Positions 26,550 through 34,641 of a stretch of DNA of 64,000 nucleotides are shown one piece after another. The notes below the pieces were generated by a model. It made no database searches. It saw only the letters and a list, made by a program, of their open reading frames with translations, and had not been told where the DNA came from. The stretch comes from Mesorhizobium sp. NZP2077. GTDB lineage: Bacteria; Pseudomonadota; Alphaproteobacteria; Rhizobiales; Rhizobiaceae. The position numbers and the translations under genes are program-made. Numbering within the stretch: position 1 is the stretch's first letter; the number at the start of each line of letters is the position of its first letter. Location: contig NZ_CP051293.1 of the NCBI RefSeq assembly GCF_013170805.1, positions 5,338,001 through 5,402,000 of the forward strand, given 5' to 3'.

Positions 26550-29168
26550 TTAGGCTTCATGAGGCTTGGACCCGCTCTGGACCAACTGCCCCGCCTTCTT
26601 CCGGAGCGACTGACGCTTCTCTTGTCCGAAAAACCAGCGCTTGGTCGCCTCTGAGGCGAGTAGATAGAGCGCGGTAATTGCGACTAGCCCGGCAAGCACG
26701 GGCAGAGGCAAGGGCACGAAGCCGAACCAGGCTGCAAACGGCAGATAGGGGATCATGATCGCGACAACCCCGACAGCCAATGTAAGCCAGGCGAGCAACG
26801 GGCTTGGACGGCTCGCCCAGAAAGCCCTGTGCGTGCGCACAATGAGCACGATGGCAAGCTCCGTCAGCAATGACTCGACGAACCACGCGGTCTGGAATGC
26901 AGCCTCCGTGGCGTGCGCGAAGAACAGAAGGAATGCGAAGGTCGCGACGTCGAACAGCGAACTGACCAAGCCAAAGCTGATCATGAACCGCCGCACAAAA
27001 CGGATATCCCAGTGGCGAGGCCGGCGCAGTTGGTCGGGATCGACGTTGTCGCTTGCAATGGCGAGTGAAGGAACGTCGGAAAGGAAATTGTTGAGCAGGA
27101 TCTGCTTGGCCAGAAGCGGCAGGAAAGGCAGGAACAGCGAGGCAACAGCCATGCTGATCATGTTGCCGAAATTGGCGCTGGTGGTGATGGAAATGTACTT
27201 CATCGTGTTCGCGAAGGTCTTGCGGCCATCGTCGACGCCGCGCACCAGCACGCCGAGATCCTGCTTGAGTAGGATGATATCGGCCGCTTCGCGCGCGACA
27301 TCGACAGCGCTGTCGACAGAGATGCCTATGTCGGCCTCATGGAGCGCGGGCGCATCATTGATGCCGTCGCCAAGGTAACCAACGACATGGCCCCTGCTCC
27401 GCAAGGCCTGAACGATGCGCTCCTTCTGGTTGGGGTCGATCTCGACGAAGAGGTCGGTGTGCTGCACGCCTGCGAAGAGCGCGCTCTTGGTCAACTTCGA
27501 CAGATCCTCGCCGGTCATGATCCTGTCGGCGCGCAAGCCGATCGCCTGGGCGAGATGCGCGGCAACGTAACGGTTGTCGCCAGAAATGACCTTTACCGCG
27601 ATGCCGCGCTGGGCGAGCTCGGCAAGCGTCTCCTTGACGCCTTTCTTTGGCGGGTCGAGGAAAAGCAGGAAGCCCGCGAAGGCGAGATCGATCTCGTCTT
27701 TCCTGCTGAACGTTTTCGCGCTCTCAAACCGGCGGATTGCCAGGCCCAGAACACGGTAGCCGTCCGCGCTCCAGCGTCGGAATTTTTCATCGATTGCCGC
27801 ACGATGCATTTCATTGAGAGGTTCCAGCCCCTTGGCCGTTCGGACGAGGCTGCAGGTTTCGAGGACATTTTGTACGGCACCTTTGGTAATCAGAAGGTCC
27901 TGGGCGTCCTTGGTCCGCACCACAACGGAAAGCCGCTTGCGAATGAAATCATAGGGGATTTCGTCGACCTTCGTGAAGCCCGCCAATGATGCGCCCTCGC
28001 CCGGCGCGCCGGCGATTGCTTCGTCCAGCGGGTTCTTCAGTCCGGTCTGCATGGTTGCGTTGAGACGTGCCCAGAGCAGAATGTCGGTTGACGGATTGCC
28101 ATCGACGTCGACCCATCCGTCGAGGTGGATCACACCCTCCGTCAGCGTGCCTGTCTTGTCGGTGCACAGCAAATCCATGCTGCCGAGATTCTCGATGGCA
28201 TCGAGACGGCGCACGATGACGCCATTGGCCGCCATGGCGCGAGCCCCTCGAGCCAGCGTCACACTGATGATGGCCGGAAGGAGTTCCGGCGTTAAGCCAA
28301 CCGCCAATGCCAGCGAAAACAGCAGCGATTCAATCAGCGGCCGATGCAGCATCAGATTGGCGAAGAACACCAGGATGACGATCGCCAGCATGATCTCGGT
28401 CATCAGATAGCCGAACAGCCTGATGCCCCGGGCAAACCCTGTTTCGGGGATTTGTCGCTCCAGGGCCGCAGCGATCGACGCGAATTCCGTGCGAGTGCCG
28501 GTTGCCGCCGCAAGCACGGTTGCGGTGCCGCTACGGACGGATGTTCCCGTAAAGACCGCGTTGGTGCGCAGTGTGAGCGCGGCATCCGGCGCCGATCGTC
28601 CCGGTGTCTTCACGGCGGGAAAGGTTTCGCCGGTCAGCACGGCCTCGCTGACATTGAAATCGCGCGCATCCAGAATGATACCGTCGGCAGGGATGAGGTT
28701 TCCGGCCGAAAGCCGGATCACGTCGCCCGGCACGATCTCTTCGGCGGCGACCGAGCACTCAGCGCCGTCGCGCAACACAATAGCCTTGCGCGAAATACGC
28801 TGTTTCAGTGCTTCGGTCGCCCGCGACGCACCGTACTCCTGGGTGAAGCTCAGGACACAGCTCGCCAGCACGATCGCGCCGATGATCGCAGCCTCCTGGC
28901 CCTCCCCGACGAAGGCCGACACGCTGGCCGCGAAAATGAGGATCAGGACCAGCGGGCTGCGGAACTGGCGGGCAAACACCGCCAAGGCCGACGCGCTTGA
29001 CGTCGACGCGAGTGTGTTTCGGCCGAATTTTGCGAGCCTCGATGCCGCTTCGGACGAAGCCAGCCCCGAGACCGAGGTCTCAAGACGCAGCATGAGGTCA
29101 TTGGTCTCGATCGACCAATAGGCACCATCTTCTGGCGAGACGGATTGCTGGCCGGCTTCGCCTATCAT
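26550..29168 (-). CDS. mgtA: Mg2+-importing P-type ATPase (MgtA/MgtB type)
   Basis: The 872-residue P3B-type ATPase has an N-terminal cation ATPase domain (WSIETNDLMLRL), about ten membrane helices, ILTGETFPAVK in the actuator domain, LCTDKTGTLTEG as phosphorylation site, and GDGINDAPALHEADIGISV as hinge. The family imports Mg2+. The ATG at 29168 overlaps the stop of the upstream usp gene (TGATG), so the two are translationally coupled. The frame open beyond 29168 lies within the usp gene and is not used. Through usp the pair is under the FNR-type box at 30041-30054, which would tie Mg2+ uptake to low oxygen. Confidence 0.9.
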   Translation of the reverse strand: MIGEAGQQSVSPEDGAYWSIETNDLMLRLETSVSGLASSEAASRLAKFGRNTLASTSSASALAVFARQFRSPLVLILIFAASVSAFVGEGQEAAIIGAIVLASCVLSFTQEYGASRATEALKQRISRKAIVLRDGAECSVAAEEIVPGDVIRLSAGNLIPADGIILDARDFNVSEAVLTGETFPAVKTPGRSAPDAALTLRTNAVFTGTSVRSGTATVLAAATGTRTEFASIAAALERQIPETGFARGIRLFGYLMTEIMLAIVILVFFANLMLHRPLIESLLFSLALAVGLTPELLPAIISVTLARGARAMAANGVIVRRLDAIENLGSMDLLCTDKTGTLTEGVIHLDGWVDVDGNPSTDILLWARLNATMQTGLKNPLDEAIAGAPGEGASLAGFTKVDEIPYDFIRKRLSVVVRTKDAQDLLITKGAVQNVLETCSLVRTAKGLEPLNEMHRAAIDEKFRRWSADGYRVLGLAIRRFESAKTFSRKDEIDLAFAGFLLFLDPPKKGVKETLAELAQRGIAVKVISGDNRYVAAHLAQAIGLRADRIMTGEDLSKLTKSALFAGVQHTDLFVEIDPNQKERIVQALRSRGHVVGYLGDGINDAPALHEADIGISVDSAVDVAREAADIILLKQDLGVLVRGVDDGRKTFANTMKYISITTSANFGNMISMAVASLFLPFLPLLAKQILLNNFLSDVPSLAIASDNVDPDQLRRPRHWDIRFVRRFMISFGLVSSLFDVATFAFLLFFAHATEAAFQTAWFVESLLTELAIVLIVRTHRAFWASRPSPLLAWLTLAVGVVAIMIPYLPFAAWFGFVPLPLPVLAGLVAITALYLLASEATKRWFFGQEKRQSLRKKAGQLVQSGSKPHEA

Positions 29169-29977
29169 CAGTACGACATGAAGCGGTTGATGCCACTCTC
29201 TTCGATCAGCGTGCGGGTAACGCCGCCGAACGCCCATTCCCGCAAGCGGCTATGGCCATAAGCGCCCGAGACGATGAGGTCGGCATGGATCGAGCGTGCG
29301 AATGTCAGCAACCGGTCGCCATCAGCCTCGCCGGCGATCAGCTCGGTTTGCGCCTTGATGCCATGGTGTTCGAGAAAAACCGCGACATCGGCGAGGCTGT
29401 CACGAATGCTTTCGTCGCGGTCGGTGTCAATCGTGACGATCACGACTTCGCTGGCTTTGGCCAGGAAAGGCAATGCATCAGCAATCGCACGCCGTGCCTC
29501 CCTGCTGTCCTTCCACGCCACGAGAACGGTTTTTGCAAGGACGTGCTCGACGTTGGTTGCGGCGACCAGAACCGGACGCCCGGCACCCAGTGTCAGACTG
29601 CCGACATCCACAGCGCGAAACACATTGTCTCCTGCCTGGCCGGTAATGATAAGATCTGCCGCTCTGGCCGAAACGCTGAGGAACCGGGTCGGGCTGCAAA
29701 CAGCTTGGCCCCATTCGCTAAAGATCGACGCAGGAACCAGCCTCTCGAACTCGGCACGCAGTTCGGCAAGCCGCTTTTCGATTTCAGTCCGCTGGATCTG
29801 CATGATCTCGCCTTCGTAGACCATGCCTTCGCCGGTCGCGACCAAGGGGGGAACATCCGCAGCCGCCAAGCCGATAAGACGGGCTCCGAACCGCTCCGCG
29901 AGCTCGACCCCCGCCTTTACAATGGGTGCAGGAGGCGCATCAATGGCGAGGTTGACGATGATTGACTTGTAAGACAT
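29168..29977 (-). CDS. Tandem universal stress protein (UspA family)
   Basis: The 269-residue protein has two Usp folds. The second carries the ATP-binding motif GAYGHSRLREWAFGGVT. The N-terminal half (MSYKSIIVNLAIDAPP) is degenerate, as is usual in tandem Usp proteins. It starts at the ATG at 29977, about 29 nt after the start point predicted from the FNR box upstream. It is coupled to the Mg2+ ATPase downstream. Three related tandem Usp proteins occur in the window (also 34642-35466 and 37677-38513), each next to an FNR box. Confidence 0.88.
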   Translation of the reverse strand: MSYKSIIVNLAIDAPPAPIVKAGVELAERFGARLIGLAAADVPPLVATGEGMVYEGEIMQIQRTEIEKRLAELRAEFERLVPASIFSEWGQAVCSPTRFLSVSARAADLIITGQAGDNVFRAVDVGSLTLGAGRPVLVAATNVEHVLAKTVLVAWKDSREARRAIADALPFLAKASEVVIVTIDTDRDESIRDSLADVAVFLEHHGIKAQTELIAGEADGDRLLTFARSIHADLIVSGAYGHSRLREWAFGGVTRTLIEESGINRFMSY

Positions 29978-30040
29978 TGCGGACGCCTTTCGCTGAACGA
30001 TGGAATGCGTGATGAATTGCATTCGCCCGCGTCCAATGCC

Positions 30041-30054
30041 TTGATGCGCGTCAA
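30041..30054. promoter_or_regulatory. FNR/FixK-type operator between usp-mgtA and fixLJ
   Basis: TTGATGCGCGTCAA is an exact match. Geometry favours the leftward usp-mgtA operon, but the site could also act on fixLJ, giving FixK feedback on its own activator. Confidence 0.82.
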
Positions 30055-30162
30055 AGACCGCCAACCGCATCTGCACACGAAATCGTCGCTCGATCCGTTT
30101 TGCGTGTGCGGCGAGAAGTGATAGTTACCCCGGTGGCACCGTCTCGAACCCAGGAACTTCAG

Positions 30163-31719
30163 GTGATCAAAGACGAAGCGCTCAGTTTGTCGCCCGGCGG
30201 GACGACACTGAAATCACTGTTGTCGCAAATGTTCGATCAGGCTCCGGGCTTTATAGCGCTCCTGCGCGAGCCAGGTCACGTTTTCGAACTGACCAATGCC
30301 GCCTACCGGCGATTGATCGGCCACAGGCAAGTGATTGGAAAGTCAGTACGGGACGCCTTTCCCGAGCTCGAAGGGAATGAGTTTTTCGAACATCTGGACC
30401 ACGTGTACACGACTGGCGAGCCTTACATCGGCCACGGGGTGAAGGTTGGCCTTCGCAACACAACCGACGGGCCGGTCGAGGAGCGCATCCTTGATTTCGT
30501 CTATCAGCCGGTCAAGGCCGACGATGGCCGTATCACCGCGATCTTCATTGAAGGCACGGATGTCAGCGACCTGTCCTTTGCAAACGCAGCACTTCGGCTG
30601 CGTGAGGACCATTTGCGGTCGATCCTGGCGACAGTGCCGGACGCTATGGTCGTCATCGACGAACAGGGTGGGATTCAATCCTTCAGCACCGCTGCCGAAA
30701 CGCTGTTCGGCTACCAGTCAGGCGAAGTCATTGGTCAGAACGTGAAAATGCTGATGCCCTCGCCCTACCGCGACGAGCATGATGCCTATCTGCTTCGCTA
30801 CCTGACGACGGGAGAGCGCCGGATCATCGGGCTCGGCCGCACCGTTACCGGCGCGCGCAAGGATGGATCGACTTTTCCGATGGAGCTGTCCGTCGGTGAG
30901 ATGCATCCGGGTACCGGACGCTTCTTTACCGGTTTCTGCCGCGACCTCACCGAACGCCACCGTGCGGAAGCAAGAATCCAAGAGCAGCAGCAGGAGCTGC
31001 TGCACATGGCGCGGTTCACCGCGCTTGGCGAAATGGCATCTACATTGGCACATGAGATCAACCAGCCGCTCACCGCCATTACAAATTATCTGAAAGGAAG
31101 TCGTCGGCTTCTCGAAAAGAGCCAGGAAGAGAACGCGCCTCTGCTGCGTGATGCCGTGGAAAAGGCAGCTGAGCAGGCCCTGCGGGCAGGAGACGTCATC
31201 CGTCATCTCAGGGATTTTGTTGCAAGGGGCGAAAGCGAGCGCCAGGTCGAACGACTGCCGGGGCTGATCGAGGAAGCGTCATCCTTAGCCCTGGTGGGAG
31301 CGAGGGAGATAAATGTCCTCGTCAGCTACAAGCTCGACCCTGCCGCCGAACTGGTCTTGACCGACCGCATCCAGATTCAGCAGGTTCTGCTCAACTTGAT
31401 GCGCAACGCGGTGGAGGCCATGCAGGATGCACCGCGCCGCGAATTGAATGTCATGACTATTGCACGGGATGATGGGATGGCCGAGGTGAGCGTGATCGAT
31501 ACCGGCCCAGGCCTCGCGCCAGAGGTCTCGGCACAACTTTTCCAACCGTTTGTAACCACCAAGAAGCAAGGCATGGGTGTCGGCCTCTCCATTTGCCGCA
31601 CCATCGTTGAATCGCATGGCGGTCACATATGGGCCGAGGCAATGCCTACCGGCGGAACCGCGTTCCGCTTCACATTGCGCATTGTGGAGAAGGACGAGGT
31701 CACAAATGGCCGGCAGTGA
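30163..31719 (+). CDS. fixL: Haem-PAS oxygen sensor kinase FixL
   Basis: This soluble FixL has two PAS domains (the first about codons 30200-30560), a haem-binding PAS and a kinase core. The haem ligand is the His at 30778-30780 in [11 protein letters not shown], matching Bradyrhizobium FixL His200; the Arg of IIGLGR matches distal Arg220. The phospho-His lies in [19 protein letters not shown]. The HATPase has [12 protein letters not shown] and GMGVGLSI. Oxygen on the haem switches the kinase off. No membrane helix is seen. The frame is open from TTG 30100, but AGGAA 7 bp before GTG 30163 makes this the better start; none is an ATG. It overlaps fixJ by 14 bp. Confidence 0.92.
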   Translation: MIKDEALSLSPGGTTLKSLLSQMFDQAPGFIALLREPGHVFELTNAAYRRLIGHRQVIGKSVRDAFPELEGNEFFEHLDHVYTTGEPYIGHGVKVGLRNTTDGPVEERILDFVYQPVKADDGRITAIFIEGTDVSDLSFANAALRLREDHLRSILATVPDAMVVIDEQGGIQSFSTAAETLFGYQSGEVIGQNVKMLMPSPYRDEHDAYLLRYLTTGERRIIGLGRTVTGARKDGSTFPMELSVGEMHPGTGRFFTGFCRDLTERHRAEARIQEQQQELLHMARFTALGEMASTLAHEINQPLTAITNYLKGSRRLLEKSQEENAPLLRDAVEKAAEQALRAGDVIRHLRDFVARGESERQVERLPGLIEEASSLALVGAREINVLVSYKLDPAAELVLTDRIQIQQVLLNLMRNAVEAMQDAPRRELNVMTIARDDGMAEVSVIDTGPGLAPEVSAQLFQPFVTTKKQGMGVGLSICRTIVESHGGHIWAEAMPTGGTAFRFTLRIVEKDEVTNGRQ

Positions 31720-32320
31720 TCTGGTGCACGTGGTTGACGACGACATGCATGTGCGCAAGTCGCTCGGTTTTCTTCTGGCGACCGCAGATTTTGCAGTACG
31801 CCTGCACGAATCGGCCACGGCCTTTCTCTCGACGGCAAAGGGCGACCTTGACGGCTGCATTGTCACCGACGTGCGCATGCCGGGCATAGACGGCATCGAG
31901 TTCCTGCGCCAGCTCAGAGCCAGCGGCCATACAATTCCGGTTATCGTCATGACGGGTCATGCCGATGTGGCGCTCGCCGTTCAGGCGATGAAGGAAGGCG
32001 CTGCCGATTTCATCGAAAAGCCATTCGACGACGAAATGCTGATCGAAGCGATCCGCTCCGCGCTTGCAAACCGGAACCAGGCAAACGCGGCGCATCCGCA
32101 GTCTGCGGATATCCGCGCGCGTCTGTCGACCTTGTCGGACCGAGAGCGGCAGGTACTGGACGGACTTGTCTCGGGTCTGCCGAACAAGACGATTGCCTAC
32201 GATCTGGGGATCAGCCCGCGCACCGTCGAAATCCACCGGGCCAATGTCATGAGCAAAATGGGCGCGAGCAGCCTGTCCCATCTGGTGCGCATGGCATTGA
32301 TCGTGGAGTCCAGACCTTAG
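31706..32320 (+). CDS. fixJ: FixJ response regulator
   Basis: The 204-residue regulator has a receiver domain ([18 protein letters not shown], phospho-acceptor Asp in [12 protein letters not shown], Lys in FIEKPFDDE) and a LuxR-type helix-turn-helix ([40 protein letters not shown]). Phospho-FixJ activates fixK and nifA promoters in rhizobia. The ATG at 31706 lies inside the end of fixL. The target in this window is probably fixK at 58949, which has a FixJ-like site upstream. Confidence 0.95.
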   Translation: MAGSDLVHVVDDDMHVRKSLGFLLATADFAVRLHESATAFLSTAKGDLDGCIVTDVRMPGIDGIEFLRQLRASGHTIPVIVMTGHADVALAVQAMKEGAADFIEKPFDDEMLIEAIRSALANRNQANAAHPQSADIRARLSTLSDRERQVLDGLVSGLPNKTIAYDLGISPRTVEIHRANVMSKMGASSLSHLVRMALIVESRP

Positions 32321-32541
32321 GGAGAACCTTCGAGAGGGTTGCCAGTTCTGGCCTGAACCTTCTCCTCTTCCCACTCGCGCCAGTGGGTGGGACGGATGTC
32401 GACACGGGCGCCGGTGGTGGCATTTTTCCAACCTTCGCGGCTCTTTATGCAGGGAAATACCAGCGCATGCGCACCCTCCTCGTCGAAGACGGCGAGTTCG
32501 AGCCCGCGACCATACGGTGCGCTTAGGATAGGGTTCCACAT
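32317..32541 (-). CDS. Small conserved protein of unknown function, possibly leaderless
   Basis: The 74-residue protein (MWNPILSAPYGRGLELAV, ALVFPCIKSREGWKNATTG, RPTHWREWEEE) resembles a conserved small protein I associate with rhizobia; I know no function. It ends with a 4-bp overlap of convergent fixJ. The near-perfect FNR box at 32576-32589 would put the start point exactly on the ATG at 32541, and no ribosome site precedes it, so the mRNA may be leaderless. A GTG one codon earlier is the alternative start. Confidence 0.72.
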   Translation of the reverse strand: MWNPILSAPYGRGLELAVFDEEGAHALVFPCIKSREGWKNATTGARVDIRPTHWREWEEEKVQARTGNPLEGSP

Positions 32542-32575
32542 CACATCAAAATCTTCGCAAACGGTGCGTTACGCA

Positions 32576-32589
32576 TTGATCTGCATCAT
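32576..32589. promoter_or_regulatory. FNR/FixK-type box (one mismatch) upstream of the 74-aa gene
   Basis: TTGATCTGCATCAT differs from the consensus only in its last base. Its centre is 41.5 bp from the ATG at 32541. Confidence 0.7.
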
Positions 32590-32744
32590 TTTCTGGAATC
32601 GCCGAACAGGCACGTACGTCGACCTGATCCGGCTAATATTGCCCCTATGGCAGACGCCATATCGTCATCGGTGCCGACCGCATGCACGGCGCGGGCATCC
32701 CGATTGATTGCGAACGCAGCGCTGATACCTGCCCCGGCGCTCAT
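32586..32744 (-). CDS. Possible 52-residue protein downstream of an FNR box
   Basis: A short frame starts at the ATG at 32744 (MSAGAGISAAFAINRDARAV) and ends at 32586, inside the next operator. It holds an acidic TDDDMASAIGAI segment. GGAAAGG lies 13-19 bp upstream, rather far. The exact FNR box at 32830-32843 would give a leader of about 51 nt. I recognise no family. It is the only sensible leftward gene for that box, but it could equally be non-coding sequence. Confidence 0.3.
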   Translation of the reverse strand: MSAGAGISAAFAINRDARAVHAVGTDDDMASAIGAILAGSGRRTCLFGDSRK

Positions 32745-32829
32745 CGCGACGGCTGCCTTTCCCTGAAATTCTCCATGACCTCACTCCGCCAACGGTCGGC
32801 CATCGTAAGGCCGGATGCCGTATCAGAAT

Positions 32830-32843
32830 TTGATCGCCGTCAA
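32830..32843. promoter_or_regulatory. FNR/FixK-type operator, distal member of a tandem pair
   Basis: TTGATCGCCGTCAA is an exact match, centred 51 bp upstream of the next box. It may aid the rightward promoter from about -92, or drive the possible small leftward gene at 32586-32744. Confidence 0.75.
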
Positions 32844-32880
32844 ACGCCGCGCGATTGCAGCAGTCTGCGTCGTACGCCGA

Positions 32881-32894
32881 TTGATCGGGATCAA
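32881..32894. promoter_or_regulatory. FNR/FixK-type operator, proximal member of a tandem pair
   Basis: TTGATCGGGATCAA is an exact match. The predicted start point lies about 16 nt before the ATG at 32945, just before the GGGAGAA ribosome site. Confidence 0.85.
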
Positions 32895-32944
32895 GGACCA
32901 TGCTGCGCGAGCGCATATCATTCGGCGGCACAGGGAGAATTGCG

Positions 32945-33193
32945 ATGCACTATATCAAGGCCGATGAAGCCCTCTGGGCATCCAGCATGTTGCCGGAGGG
33001 CATACTGGAGCGCTGGTTCATTACGAGCGGCGACACAATCAAGGCCGGAGAACGAATAGCTGAAGTTCGCGTTGAAGACGCGCTGCACGAGATTGTCGCG
33101 CCGGCAGGTGGTCGCGCGACGATTGTGGCCGCTGCGAACGCCGTCATCGAGCCCGGCTCGATCCTGGCAACGCTGGAGTCCCAGTCCGCGTGA
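32945..33193 (+). CDS. Biotinyl/lipoyl-like domain protein lacking the modified lysine
   Basis: The 82-residue protein is a single stand-alone lipoyl/biotinyl-type beta barrel: ILERWFITSGDTIKAGERIAEV, then the turn VEDALHEIVAPAGG, then VIEPGSILATLE. In lipoyl and biotin carriers the turn reads (T)DKA or MKM. Here Asp-Ala stands where the acceptor Lys should be (VEDAL), so modification is unlikely. GGGAGAA precedes the ATG. It follows two tandem FNR boxes and is followed 59 bp later by the eRF1-like gene, likely in one operon. Its role is unknown; it could be a non-modified scaffold. Confidence 0.75.
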   Translation: MHYIKADEALWASSMLPEGILERWFITSGDTIKAGERIAEVRVEDALHEIVAPAGGRATIVAAANAVIEPGSILATLESQSA

Positions 33194-33252
33194 GGATGCC
33201 TCACATGTGGATTGCGCTCATTCCTCAACCATAGCCTCAAGGATGTATCAAT

Positions 33253-33639
33253 ATGCAGACCCAACATGCCGTTGCCTGGCTGGACCATCGCGAAGCCAAG
33301 GTGTTTTTCTTCAATCGTGAGTCGGCCGAGAGCCTGAGGCTTGCCACCACGCTTGCGCATCATCAGACCCACAACAAGGCAGGCACCGTCGACGGCAAGC
33401 GTACGCCGGAAAACCAGTCCTTCTACCGCGACATCGTCGTCGCCCTGCAGCCGGCGAAGGAATGGCTGATCGTGGGGCCAGGATCGGCAAGAGATGAGCT
33501 GGCAAAGCATATACGCGACCACCATCCCCACTTGAAGGATCGCATCGTCGGCGTCGAACCTGCCGATCATCCTACGGAGGCCCAGATCGTGGCGCATGCT
33601 CGCTCGTTCTTCCGTGCCGCTGACCGGATGTTACCCTAG
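33253..33639 (+). CDS. eRF1-domain-like small protein ('translational machinery protein' family)
   Basis: The 128-residue protein begins HAVAWLDHREAKVFFFNRES and contains DIVVALQPAKEWLIVGPGSARDELAKHI and RIVGVEPADHPTEAQIVAHARSFF. This family resembles the middle domain of eRF1/Pelota and is widely annotated only as translational machinery protein. It probably shares the tandem-box promoter of the upstream lipoyl-like gene. A role in handling stalled ribosomes at low oxygen would be inference. Confidence 0.75.
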   Translation: MQTQHAVAWLDHREAKVFFFNRESAESLRLATTLAHHQTHNKAGTVDGKRTPENQSFYRDIVVALQPAKEWLIVGPGSARDELAKHIRDHHPHLKDRIVGVEPADHPTEAQIVAHARSFFRAADRMLP

Positions 33640-33689
33640 CTTGGTCTGGTGGCGTCAGGCTCGGCCGACTGCTGCGTCCGAGGCCCCGA

Positions 33690-34031
33690 TCACGGTTGCT
33701 GCAAGGTGCTGATGTAAGCGATAATTGCGTCGATCTGATCGGGGCTGGCGATCCACTCGGGCATGTCCGGGTGGCCAGTCGAAATCCCCTCAGCGAGGGC
33801 CTCCTCGAGATCGGTGATCGGATAGCGCTTTGACAAGGTGCGAAACGCCGGGGCGTCAGGATGACTGCTCTTGTCGGTTTTTCCAGTGGCGTGGCAGCGG
33901 GCGCAATTGACTTCCACCAACGCCTTTCCATGATCCGTTAGGCTATCGGCCAGGGCTGGATGCACATGTCCGAGCAGCATCATTGCAAGGGCGGAAGCCG
34001 ACAGACAACGACGCCTGTAAAGGCTGTTCAT
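33690..34031 (-). CDS. Class I c-type cytochrome
   Basis: The 113-residue protein has a signal peptide (about 1-28) and a cytochrome c domain with haem site CARCH near the start of the mature part and a likely axial Met in HPDMPEWIA. It should be a soluble periplasmic monohaem carrier. The frame is open 6 codons upstream, but the ATG at 34031 fits the signal peptide. It lies 26 bp behind the phasin gene and probably shares its FNR box. Confidence 0.86.
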   Translation of the reverse strand: MNSLYRRRCLSASALAMMLLGHVHPALADSLTDHGKALVEVNCARCHATGKTDKSSHPDAPAFRTLSKRYPITDLEEALAEGISTGHPDMPEWIASPDQIDAIIAYISTLQQP

Positions 34032-34057
34032 GTTTGACGACCTCCGCATTGCCCGAT

Positions 34058-34441
34058 CTACGCGACTGTCTTTGCCGCTGCGTCCTCGATCGCGGTTCTG
34101 GCTTCCTCGCGGACCCGCTTGGCCGTTTCCGAGGCGAGCCTGGAGGTCAGCGTGGCGACCTTACCGGCTTCGCTGACGTATTGCGATGTCGCATTCTGCA
34201 GGAAAGCGGCAAAGATGTCGAAAGCGTCATTGAACTGCGGACCGCTGATCAAATCATCGGCCAGCTTCACGTCCTGTTCGCAACGATGTTTCAGAAACGC
34301 CAGCGTTTCGACGTTATAGCGCATCATCGCCTTGAAGGCGTGCACTTGAAGAAACGCGGCAGCAAGGAAGAACTTCTGGCCATTCTCCGCCACCGGCAAC
34401 AAATGTGTGCCGAATGAGGATGGCTCGGGCTGAGTGTGCAT
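34058..34441 (-). CDS. Phasin family protein
   Basis: The 127-residue protein is helical throughout, with AFLKHRCEQDVKLADDLI, FAAFLQNATSQYVSEAGKVATLTSRLASE and an Ala-rich end (EARTAIEDAAAKTVA), as in phasin_2 proteins that coat polyhydroxybutyrate granules. The predicted start point from the FNR box at 34503-34516 lies about 27 nt upstream of the ATG. PHB is made by many rhizobia under low oxygen, which fits. No PHB synthesis gene is visible in this window. Confidence 0.75.
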   Translation of the reverse strand: MHTQPEPSSFGTHLLPVAENGQKFFLAAAFLQVHAFKAMMRYNVETLAFLKHRCEQDVKLADDLISGPQFNDAFDIFAAFLQNATSQYVSEAGKVATLTSRLASETAKRVREEARTAIEDAAAKTVA

Positions 34442-34502
34442 TATCGACTACTCCGTTCTGAATCTCCACATCGCAACGTTGACGCCATTCGTCGTCACGT
34501 CC

Positions 34503-34516
34503 TTGATCAGGATCAA
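34503..34516. promoter_or_regulatory. FNR/FixK-type operator for phasin-cytochrome c
   Basis: TTGATCAGGATCAA is an exact match, placed for the leftward promoter. Confidence 0.85.
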
Positions 34517-34572
34517 CCTATGGCCTTGCGGACTGTGCGAGCGTGCCGGCACCAACTGGTTTCGTTGCGCGT

Positions 34573-34586
34573 TTGACCCGCATCAA
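34573..34586. promoter_or_regulatory. FNR/FixK-type operator for the second usp gene
   Basis: TTGACCCGCATCAA is an exact match, placed for the rightward usp at 34642 (leader about 21 nt). An identical 14-mer precedes arcD at 51191. Confidence 0.85.
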
Positions 34587-34641
34587 GGTGCCTCCCTCTA
34601 TTTGATGGCCAAGTCGAGTCAACCGCAGATGGAATGACGCG

